Assembly: GCA_010015655.1 (NCBI GenBank) | Contig: ML976669.1 | Location: 389,166-453,165 of the forward strand | DNA: 64,000 bases | Direction: 5' to 3' | DNA from: Bimuria novae-zelandiae CBS 107.79 | Taxonomy: Eukaryota > Ascomycota > Dothideomycetes > Pleosporales > Didymosphaeriaceae | Shown here: piece after piece, positions 1-9,295 of the stretch | How positions within the stretch are numbered: the first letter of the stretch is position 1 | How the letters are laid out: the number at the start of each line of letters is the position of its first letter | Made by a program: the position numbers and the translations under genes | Notes under the pieces: model-generated | The model's input: only the letters and a program-made list of their open reading frames with translations | Database searches by the model: none | Told to the model about the DNA's origin: nothing

Positions 1-190
1 ACGATTCCGGCGGCGTTGGCAGCACCTTCAAGTGCCTTCCCAGCGCGTCCGCCACGGCCACGAGGCTCAGCCTCAGCCTCGCGCTTGTTGAGGCTATCGT
101 TAATCAGAAGCCTGTCAGAGACGATTCTGGCGCCGTTGGCAGCACCTTCGAGTGCGCCCGCGATGCGTCCGTCACGGCCACGGGGATCGG
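1..190. repeat. 120-bp coding tandem repeat
   Basis: Bases 1-70 and 121-190 are near copies at a spacing of exactly 120 bp (40 codons), matching the repeated peptide of the secreted precursor. The array continues off the left edge. Confidence 0.8.
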
Positions 191-257
191 CGACAGGAGC
201 GGCAAAAGTCATGCCAGCCGTGAAGGCGAGGATGGCAGCAGCAGTAGAGGCGCGCAT
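1..257 (-). CDS. Secreted Kex2-processed repeat protein, N-terminal part (cut by window edge)
   Basis: Reading the minus strand from the ATG at 257 gives an uninterrupted 85-codon frame that leaves the window at base 1. Residues 1-20 or so form a signal peptide (MRASTAAAILAF, then a small-residue AAPVA cleavage region). After it comes PRGRDGRIAGALEGAANGAR, then NKREAEAEP, then a second copy PRGRGGRAGKALEGAANAAG. KR followed by EAEAEP is the classic Kex2 endoprotease site plus Ste13-type dipeptidyl trimming seen in fungal pheromone precursors and in Kex2-processed repeat proteins, including ribosomal peptide precursors. The released peptide would be about 35 residues, basic at its N-terminus and lacking the cysteines and tryptophans of alpha-type pheromones. 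Function is unknown; a secreted peptide precursor is inferred. A TATA-like GTATAAA lies at 441-447 on the same strand. Confidence 0.7.
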   Translation of the reverse strand, partial: MRASTAAAILAFTAGMTFAAPVADPRGRDGRIAGALEGAANGARIVSDRLLINDSLNKREAEAEPRGRGGRAGKALEGAANAAGI

Positions 258-1866
258 TTTGAATATTCTTTTTAGTAGTGTTAGAAGGTTTGAAAAATGG
301 AAAGTCGTTCAAAAAAGAAGAACTCGGATAGAAGATTGGACTCGTAGAACAGGTGAAGATAACATGCAAAGGTATGCAGAAGAGAAGCTAAGTGGTTGTG
401 ATACTGTGATACTTTCCTATAGATGGCGACGATTCTACTCTTTATACACACCCGCGTCCCCCCATTGCTGATTGAGCTTTAACAGCCAAGTACCATCGTG
501 AACTTTGGGCCGCCTCCTATGGCGCCGTGAAACTGGTGCACACGAGGCCGAATAGTCTATCTCATTCATCGCCAAGTATTATGGCATAATATTATAGATT
601 GTACTTTAGAGTGTAAAGTAAGCGTAGGTGTTAGGAAGGAGCTTATTCTTAGTGTTGTAATTAGTTAGGTGGGGAATAACTAAACAATTAGTTGCATTAC
701 TAAACATAAGCTCTTACGTAGCGCGAACGCACGATCTCCCTGTATGCTAAGACTTGCATAAGACATCATGCACGTTGAAACAAGACACGCTAAAACCGCC
801 TTACTAAGTAAAAAACCTCTGCTAAACGACCCGAGACTATACTCTTAGAAGCCTTTTCTGTTAACATGACCTAACATCCCTAGGAGCAGCGTCGGTATTC
901 GGCTACTTAGCATATAGCAGATGAAACATTAATGCGTTTACTCACCTATCTCCTTATCAAACTTGCCCTCGCCTTCCTGGTGTAATTACTATAGCAGGAA
1001 CTAGATAAAACTAAATATTAGCGTAACTTTAAAGTTTTTAAAGTCTTTTTATAAATATCTAACGTATCTAAAGTATTAGCTATCTTAATTAGTAACTTAG
1101 AATTATGCAGCCACAGAATTTTGCGGATACTAGGTATTGTGTTAGCGAGAATGGTGACGTTGATAAATGCGGCAGTACCATACTAAGGGAGATGGGCGAA
1201 AAACTACAAAGGAGCGCGCTATCACTCTCTGTTTAAGGGCAATTCAACACAACAGACAACGCCGCGCCGGCCGCGGCGTCGGAGTTGCTAGGCGAGCCGT
1301 GGATCAGCCAGCAGGTGGTTGCCGGGAGTGAAGGGTCGGGGCAAGAAGTGCAAGTGCAAGATCCGGCCTGTGAGTAGAGGTAAAAACTCCACAAGTATTG
1401 GAAATTTGTTAGATGGGGTTAGGAGGAGTGCTGGAGGGGTTGTTGAGAGAGGTGGTTGGGGGTGGTTGATTGGAGCTGCGACTATTGCTGTGCTTATTGT
1501 TGAGTAGAGCGGCAGCGAGTAGAGGATACTAAGTATCTACAGATGCCGCAATCCTTTTTCTGCCAGCTCCACTTCTATGAAATTTTCCACTCCCTAAGAG
1601 ACAGAAGATTAGTGTTATAAGCTATTTATTATCCGCTAAGGAGGAACGACGAAGTGGACTTACAGTGAAGTTATTTAGCAACTTTGCTAAGCTGTCCGCA
1701 TTAGGATGCCATTCCAGACATCTAATTAGTTCTTTAAAACACGACGTATAATTCTGTTCTAAGGCGCTTTACTAATCACGTCGCGCTGCACGGCACTAGC
1801 CACTACACAGAGTGTTAGCCACACCTAAGTTCTTAAACGTTAATACTAAATACTGCCTTTACAGAT
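258..1866. other. Mostly non-coding stretch upstream of the repeat-protein gene
   Basis: Contains the probable promoter of the minus-strand gene at 257 and then moderately AT-rich DNA without a convincing gene. Bases 639-716 form an imperfect fold-back (arms around gagcttattcttagt and its degenerate complement at the right end), possibly a decayed miniature element. A GC-rich patch is annotated separately at 1258-1507. Confidence 0.4.
1258..1507 (+). other. GC-rich island with short ORFs, possible exon remnant
   Basis: This patch contrasts with AT-rich DNA on both sides. One frame (stop-bounded, ending near 1374) reads ELLGEPWISQQVVAGSEG before a TAG; another runs 1319-1507 (62 codons) and ends in a hydrophobic WGWLIGAATIAVLIVE tail. 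A consensus splice donor, GTGAGT, lies at about 1370. I do not recognise a family. It could be an exon of a degraded gene or a fragment left by a transposon; no function is proposed. Confidence 0.25.
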
Positions 1867-1868
1867 TG

Positions 1869-1952
1869 TGACAGCGGTAGGATTTAAACCTACGTACTTT
1901 AGCGTGCTAAGACTAAAGCTTTCTAGGCATTTAACCACTATGCCACCTGGCT
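1869..1952 (-). pseudogene. tRNA-like remnant, class II (Ser/Leu-like)
   Basis: Read on the minus strand, this 84-nt segment has a D arm and A-box-like region (GGCATAGTGGTTAAATGCC), a long variable region, and a T arm GTAGG/TTTAAAT/CCTAC in the expected order and spacing of a Ser- or Leu-type tRNA. The T loop would normally read TTCGAAT, so both changes are C-to-T or G-to-A, as expected from RIP. Acceptor pairing is only partial and the anticodon stem does not fold cleanly, so this is most likely a dead tRNA copy or a SINE head. Confidence 0.4.
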
Positions 1953-1999
1953 ATAAATAGTTATATATAGTTAGTACTTACTATTTATATACTCTATTA

Positions 2000-4300
2000 T
2001 AACCTACTTTACAAGTAAGTGTATTACTCTACTAAGACTTTAGTCTCTAAACTAGTTTTCTTTATAACATAGCTAATACCGTATAAATTCTAATCCTTTT
2101 TATTATAAAAAGTTATAACCTAAGGGTATAAAACGAAAAAGAAAGCAAAAAGATAGACGTAGTATTACGTAACCTAAAAGAAGATAAATAAAAAGATATT
2201 TATATTAGTATTAAATCCCAGTAACACTCCTTAAAAAGTTATAATACACTATAATAACTTTAGGTAGCTTTATATAAGCTAAAATTATATTCTAGTAAAG
2301 TCCTATAGCGTGTAGTCTAATATTATAGCTAATATACTAGTATTAAGTCTACTAGTAAATATTAAGATTAAAGGTAATTATTTTGCCATTTATAAAGCTT
2401 TAATATAACTCTATAGAACTATTTATATCTTGTTAACGTAGATAGTAAGTTTATAAGGGAAAAAAACATAGAATATTATTTATACTATATCTCTTTATAG
2501 TGTTTAAAAGAGGAAAGTTATATTTATTCACTTTAAAAATACTATATTCTTTTTATAACTAAATCTTTAACGCACGCTCTAAGACTTTACTATATTATAA
2601 ATTTATATTAAAATAAGCTATTAAGAAGTTATTATAATTTATAATAATAATTTAAAGGGTGTTACTAGAATTAAGTACTAAAATAAGTATTCTTTTTTTT
2701 CCTTTTATAGATTACGTAATAGTAGGCCTATTATTATTATTATTTTTATTTGCTCCGGATTGCAGCTTGCTATAGTTCTAAAAAGTATTAAAATCTATAA
2801 ACTATTAACTACGTTATGAAGAAAACTAGTTTAGAAGCTAGAGTCTTAGTAGAGTTATATACTCGCTTGTGTAATTAGCTTACTTATAAAGTATATTATA
2901 TATACGTAATTAATCTCCTTAGCAGATAGTCTTATTGACTTTACGTGCGTTTCTTTAGTATTCTATTACTTTTTATTTACTTAGCGTACTTACTATTACT
3001 ATACCTAAGTAATACCTATCTAGGATATTTTTATAGCTAGCGTTATAGTATTATACTAAATTCTCGCGTAGCTCTACGCTTCTTCTTAAGACGTTTATTT
3101 ATAAATAGTAGGTAAGGTCCTCGTACGCTCCTCCTAGTCCTAGTCGTAGGTAGGTTAGTATCTAAACTGAATCTTATACAGCAATAGGCCCGTAGTCTTA
3201 TAAGGTAGTATAGCCTAAGCCTAGTCGATATAGGGTAGCAGGTTAGACTGGTTATTTTAATACTAGTTAATAAAGGGACGTAGGTGCTAGTTAAATACTA
3301 GCTTATAATCTTTATATTACTATCTATTTAAAGGTAGTAGGCTATTAAGAGCTTCTATTTAATACTTATAAGTTAATATAGTTCGTTTATAAAGGCTAAA
3401 ACCAACTAAGGGTCTCTATTAGAAATAATACACTTAGGCAGGCCGTATACGCGCTAAATATAGCAATAGTATATATTTACTACTTATTTAGCGATAGTTA
3501 TCTTATAGTACGGTAGTGAGAAGTAGCGTTTACTTAGGTAGTTAACTATAATAAGGGCGTAATTATATTGTTTCTTATTAGGTAAAACTAACTTAAAGTC
3601 TATTAAGACGTCCTACTATACTTACTTTAGTATTAGTAATAATTTTAGTATTCCTAGGGTATAATTATAAGATACGTAACTTTATTAGCAAGCTTTATAA
3701 GTAATAATATAGGTGTCTATATTCTTTACTAAACTTAGCTAGTAGTACTAATTTTTAAGTAGCTTAGCTATCTTTCTTTTTCTTAGGTAAGTAGTAATTT
3801 ATATAGTGTGAATAGCTTAAATTAGGTAGGTGCGCAGGAAGTAGACCACTAGGATAATTATTAGCCTTAATATAAATATAAATATAAATTATTTAGCTTT
3901 TATAGTATTTAAAATTTTATTAAGCCTTCTCTTATAGCTTCTATACGCTATAATAGTTTTAGTATACCTTAATTACGTAATTTATAAGTGCATGCGGAAT
4001 CTCTATAAAAGAAAAGGCTACAAAATATTTATTATAGTAATTTTAAGCTCCTAACACTATAGTCTTTGGTTAATAAGATTAGTAAGCTAGGTTATAGCTT
4101 CTTGCACTATATTAACGTTTAGCTACTTAACCTATAAGACAGCCCTTATATAAGCTACTTTTTTTTTTTTTTAGGTTTATAGTTCCTTTAACGTCCGTAA
4201 TAGTGCGTTAGCTACTACGTTAGTAGTGGCTAGTTAACAAGTAAGCTTAAAGTTAAATTTTACTATTATAGAGGAACCTAATCGCACTAAAGTAGATAAG
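2000..4300 (-). mobile_element. RIP-degraded Gypsy retrotransposon relic (integrase visible)
   Basis: On the minus strand, about 3660 down to 3230 translates, with stops at tryptophan and glutamine positions, into a Gypsy integrase core: DVLIDFKLVLPNKKQYNYA, then IIVNYLSKRFSLPYYKITIA, VYGLPKCIISNRDP and, further on, a decayed TAYHPQTDGQ motif. These are the DDE-core landmarks of Metaviridae integrases. The rest is very AT-rich with no open frame; reverse transcriptase was not identified with confidence. LTRs could not be placed. Confidence 0.65.
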
Positions 4301-4949
4301 GACCTTGTACTTACTTACCTAACACGTTCTAAACTATCCATATTAACCCTCTAAGGAGGCAATAACCTTGCTAAACAACGCGAACTAGACGCTTAAGAGT
4401 CCTTATCGCGTAGCTATTACGCGAAGGGCTAGCCATCTTATTAGAATAAGGAGAGGAATTAGTTTACGAAGTTAGAAAAGACTAGGCTAAAAGTAAGATA
4501 TTCTAGCGCACGAAGTTAAGAAAAGAAAAGAAAGAAAGTATAAAAGAGTAAGGTTTAGAAACTAGGCAAGAAGCGATTTTATGTATATAATAATAAGTAA
4601 ACGCACTAGCGCGAATACACTATTATAGTAACTACTTATAGTAAGAACATAAAATTAGAGACGCGAGAATAGAACTAGTAAGAGGTTTATAATAGTAAGA
4701 GGATCGCAAGTAGACAATAAAATAACTACGAAGCTATATAGTAAGATAAGACGCGGAGATTTTTCTTTACCCCTAATAGAGGGATAGGAGGTATATAATA
4801 GGCTACGTCTAGTTATTACTTTAGATCCTTAATCCTTAGTTATGCGAACCCTAGATATATAAGTTTAACGCCCAAAGCTTAACTTTAGACACTCTATTAA
4901 ATTTATAAGTATTCTTTTAGCACCTTTAGCTCCTTAAGCACCCCGTCCC
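4301..4949. other. AT-rich degraded stretch, nothing assignable
   Basis: RIP-like sequence between a minus-strand and a plus-strand Gypsy relic. Lysine/arginine-rich short frames are present on the plus strand, but I see no recognisable domain. Confidence 0.4.
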
Positions 4950-5204
4950 TTACATTATATACTACTTATATAAGTTTACTAACACTGAATTACGATATAA
5001 CGTATACGACAAAGAGCTATACGTAATTATTAAAGTATTAAAATACTAAGGAATTTACATTCTTAGCTACTTAATACTTAAGATCTTTACGGATTATAAA
5101 AATCTTACACGCTTTATAACTACTCAGGAATTTACGCCACGATAGGTAAAATACTTAAAAATACTTAAATAATATAAGTTTAAAATTATATACACACCTT
5201 GTCA

Positions 5205-5486
5205 CGGCCAGTGACGAAGGCGGTAGGAATCAGCTCTGTTGGGCGCTATGGACGAAGATTCTACTCTAAGGAGAAAAGAAGGGAAACCTTCGAGAGCTAA
5301 GGAGACGCCATATCCAAGACGCAGTAACCACCTGCAGTCATGTGCGGGCTGTTGGGGCAGGTGCCTGCCAAGACGTTCTGGGAAGGAGACGCTATAGTCA
5401 GGACGCAGCTACTTGCAGTTACGTGCAGGCTAGTAGGGCAGGCGCCTGCCCCGACATTCTGGGAACGGTCCTCACACACCTAGTCA
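5205..5486. mobile_element. 282-bp GC-rich insertion with 84-bp tandem repeats
   Basis: The insertion interrupts the Gypsy polyprotein between the end of RNase H (IIYTP) and the ADALSR-like motif. Flanks 5192-5204 (acacaccttgtca) and 5474-5486 (acacacctagtca) match at 12 of 13 positions and look like a target-site duplication. Inside are two 84-bp direct repeats (5300-5383 and 5384-5467), each with a 14-bp palindrome (ggcaggtgcctgcc at 5356-5369; ggcaggcgcctgcc at 5440-5453). It is far less RIP-affected than its host. No coding capacity or known family was recognised. Confidence 0.6.
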
Positions 5487-6515
5487 GAAGAACGGACGTG
5501 TAAATACACTTAGCTAATAATATAACCTTATAGAAGATAAACTAAAAACCTACTCTATAATACTATAATAGAACCTAGATAGGTCTCTCGAACCTATAGC
5601 AGAACTCAACCAACTCCTTGTTATAATACATAAAGTACCTAAAGAATAACAAGAAGAAATTATACGACAATACTATAATAACCCTGTATATAGACACCTA
5701 GGCATTAGGAAAATAATAGAACTTATTTAGTAGAACTACAGCTTTAAAGGTATTAAGGAAGTAGTAGCTATATATATCTATAAGTGTGCGGACTGCTAAT
5801 GCAACAAACACGTAATATATTATAAGTATAGAGAGATGTAAGTAATTTAGATTATAATAGCACTATAGGAAGATATCGCAATAGACTTTATAATTAAACT
5901 ACCTAGGTTAAAAGATCTAGTAATAGGAATAAACTATAACTTAATATTAGTAATCGTATGCAGATTCACCAAATACGTAAAACTACTACTATACTAAAAG
6001 ATAACTATAGCTAAAGAACTTGCGTTTCTTATTTTAGATTAGGTTATACAATATTACAGTATACCTAAGACTATTATTCGCGATCGAGACAAGCTTTTTA
6101 CATTAAACTATTAGATAATACTTATAGCACTTATTAGAATAAAATAAAAGCCATTAACAGCTTATTATCCGCAGACAGACGGATAGATAGAACGTATAAA
6201 TTAAATAATTAAAACGTATCTACGCATCTACTGCAACTACTAAAAGAATAATTAGATTTTATTATTATCTATGGCATAATTAGTATATAATAATAAGATA
6301 TTAGCAGTAATAGGATACACACTATTCTATATAAACTACGGAAGACACCTATATCTCTTTAATTAAGTATTTTTTATAATAATTAGGACAGAAGAAACTA
6401 TTAATATAGTAGAGAAAATAAAGAAAGTACACGAATAACTCTAAGAAAACCTTAAGAAAGTTTAACAGTAAGTAATTTCTTATACTAATAAGAAAAGAAA
6501 AATAGCACTTTAGCT

Positions 6516-6543
6516 AAAAAAAAAAAAAAAGGGGGGGGGGGGG
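6516..6543 (+). repeat. A15-G13 homopolymer tract
   Basis: Fifteen A followed by thirteen G within the integrase 3' region of the Gypsy relic. The homologous position of the related element near 45840 reads aaagaaacggg, so this is an expansion or an assembly error. Confidence 0.9.
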
Positions 6544-7340
6544 ATAAAGCATATCTGCTTACGAAAAATATTTAAACGTAGAAGAAAAAGCATAAGAAAC
6601 TAGACTATATTAACGTTAGGCTATTTTTTTTTCGAAATAAGTATTACTGGTTAACTACTAATTAGAACTATTATTAGACGCAAAGATATATCTAGTATTT
6701 TACATTAATTAATTAGAGTCCGCAGACTTAGAAATACTAGTTAAAACCACCTTCTACTACTAACTAGAGGAAGAAAATAAATGCGAAGTTAAAATACTTT
6801 TAAGATATCGCGAAGTTAGATAATAAGACTTCTAAAATAATAAGATCCTATAAGAATAGTTAATTAAATAGAAAGGCTACCCTTACTTAGAAAATATATA
6901 AGAACTAAAAGGAGAACTATAAAAAATATATAGATAACTCCTAAGGAAAGCTAAAAGTAAGATTTATAACTACTACTACTATATAGGAATAAATAGAGAT
7001 AACTTTAAAGAGAAAGAGACTTACGATAAAACTATAATTTAAAAACTTAAAACAGGTATAGTTATAGAATTGTCTAGTAAACCTAAAGTAGCCTATATAG
7101 TAGGCGAATATCTAACTAAGGCATCTGCTGCAGGATAATTAACAGACTTAGTATTTACTAACTTACCCTCTATAGCTAGATTGGACGCAAGATATAACGT
7201 CTTCTTACGTATACGCTCTTTAGCCTACGCTAATATTTTTTTATTTTATAATAATTAAGAGATAATAATAGCTAACTATTTCTTATCCTCTTTAACCTTC
7301 TTCTTATACTCCTCTCGAGTCTTGTTTAGAGACGCCTTAA

Positions 7341-7820
7341 TGTTACAATCCAGAAGTCGACGGTGGGACGACGGGCCTTATGACGGCACTCAGGCCCCAC
7401 CTCAGGCTTACGTAATGTCCCAGGCTGTTTCAGACGCCAAGACCATGGGACACCGTGGGATCACGTGACGTCCCAGAATATCCCATGGGATCCCACGGTG
7501 CCAGGATATGGGACATCATGGGATTCTATGGGACAAGGGGGATATATATATAGGACGGGTTTCCTTTGTTATGCTCCTTGTAGTCAACTTATATATCTTC
7601 TATGCAAGTACGTTCTCCTATATAGACTAATAGTTTTCTTATTTTATTATAAGATTAGATTATCTAGCCTCGCGCTAAGTGTCGCATTAACTTATACTAC
7701 TAAATAATCTATAAAGTGTAATGGGCTACGCCCAGTTGAGCACCCAGCCCCTTACATAAAGTACCACGATACCTTACCGCCCTAACCCGGATTAGAACAA
7801 GGTGTGAGAGCCTTATAACA
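7341..7820 (+). repeat. Solo LTR, 480 bp
   Basis: Begins TGTTACAATCC and ends CTTATAACA; homologous over its length, in inverted orientation, to the LTR at 8576-9036. Flanking 5-mers are cttaa (7336-7340) and cctag (7821-7825), which differ only by C-to-T and G-to-A changes, consistent with a RIP-decayed CCTAG duplication. The left half is GC-rich and full of GGGAC/GGGAT palindromes, and a TATA-like stretch (7540-7555) marks the likely LTR promoter. Confidence 0.7.
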
Positions 7821-8115
7821 CCTAGGACATGTTAACGCACGGACAGCTAAAACGTATACACTTAGCATACTTTAAACTAGACTCTAGCATAGTGTAATAC
7901 TTTTAACTTTTAAACTTATACTTAAAATAAGAGTGCTCTATAGTAAAATTAGCTTAAAGAATTTTATTATATAGACAAGGCTTGCGAATGGTAGAATTAG
8001 CGGGTATATTAGCTAATATTATACTTATAAAATATAAGAGCGGGGTCATGCTTATATAAAAAGAGGTAAAACTAAATATGTAATTTAAAAATAAATTTTA
8101 GGAGGGGAGGAATAA

Positions 8116-8550
8116 TATTAGGATTTAAGATTAAAAAAAAAGCTATGCTAGTTTTATACCTAATTCCTTATATTATTTGCCAGGAATAACTAGTTATTAG
8201 TAACTATGCTATAGGGCGCTAAGTTACGTAACTACTCTTTAGAGAGCGCTCATTAGCAAGTGCTTATTAATAAGCGCTTACTAACGAGTGCTCGCTAGCA
8301 AGCAGGATTAGCTAAGTATATAGGAATACGAAAGTAAGTCTTTTACTTTTATATTTAACATATTTACTCATCTATTATTTAGATTTGACTTAGGCACTTA
8401 TTAATTTAATTATGCTATATACACGTTTAATACTAACGCCCTATTAATAAGCTTACCCTATTAATACTACCTTACCTGCCTTATTAGTACTCTTGCCCGA
8501 GAACTAATCCTAGACCCCTTTAAGGCTAGCTACCTTATCGGGTTTTAATA
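8116..8550 (+). repeat. 3' LTR of the Gypsy relic (same family as 29607-30013)
   Basis: Starts TATTAGGATT (decayed TGTTAGGATC), ends TTTTAATA, and follows a polypurine tract (aggaggggagg). Its second half matches the LTRs at 29607-30013 and 46965-47392 and the solo LTR at 22260-22715. Confidence 0.65.
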
Positions 8551-8575
8551 ATATCGTACCATTAGGTAATTAAAG

Positions 8576-9036
8576 TGTTATAGGACACTCTTGCTTGGTC
8601 CGATCTAGGTTAGGGTAGTAAGGTAATAAGGGGCCTTATAAATTATTTAGTAGTATAACTTAATATAATACTTAGCGCGTGGCTAGACAATCTAATCTTA
8701 TAATAAAATATGATAACTATTAATCTATATAGGAGAATATACTCGCACAGAAGATATATAAGTTAACTATAAGGGAGGAAATAATATAGGAAACTACCGT
8801 ACCTATATACCTTCCTCGTCCTAGGAATCCCAGATTGTCCCATAGTCAGGCGTTATAGGATTCTATAGGATTTCTTAGGATAGTTACGTGACCTCCCGTT
8901 ACATGCTCCTAGAGGATCCCATGCTATCATATAGTCTTGGCGTCTAGGACACTGTGGGACATTACGTAATCCCTAAGTGGGGCTGTCTGCCATTATAAAG
9001 GCCTCCGTCCGGTCCTCCGCTTCCTGGATCGTAACA
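8576..9036 (-). repeat. LTR, inverted relative to 7341-7820
   Basis: The minus strand starts TGTTACGATCC and ends CCTATAACA, collinear with the solo LTR at 7341-7820. Flanking 5-mers (taaag and tcgga) do not match, so it may be one end of a truncated element rather than a solo LTR. The following 255 bp up to 9290 hold nothing recognisable. Confidence 0.6.
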
Positions 9037-9295
9037 TCGGAGCACCTTAGTATGTTAATTTGTATAGTGTGATATATAGTCTATAACGTTGGCAGAGAAG
9101 TATAAATCAAACAAGGCAATTAGACTACTATAATTAATACCTTTAGGTAAGTTAGCCTCTCTAAAAATACATAGATTATTAACGTTAAGAGGTCTCTAAT
9201 TAGGTGGCGGATTTGCTAGTAAATCAGGCTTTTCAGCGTTAAATTTGCTATATTTTATATATTTTACGAAGTTAGGGTTATTAGTAAGTGGCTAG

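Larger units (their letters stand above)
4950..8550 (+). mobile_element. RIP-degraded Gypsy relic, RNase H to 3' LTR
   Basis: Plus-strand translation around 4960-5190 gives the RNase H region (YDKELYVIIKVLKY, then IFTDYKNLTRFITT). After a 282-bp insertion the frame resumes with KNGRVNTLS (decayed ADALSR). An integrase follows at about 5680-6400: zinc-finger residues, AIDFI, VDRFTKY and TAYHPQTDGQTER-like landmarks, all interrupted by RIP-type stops. A polypurine tract (8100-8110) and an LTR (8116-8550) close the element. A solo LTR of another family sits inside it at 7341-7820. The 5' half is missing. The same family is better preserved at 29607-47392. Confidence 0.75.

Noticed and set aside
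7341..7756. LTR ending at CCCCTTACA (7756)
   Set aside because: Alignment with the inverted relative at 8576-9036 continues to CTTATAACA at 7820, where a decayed duplication also fits.
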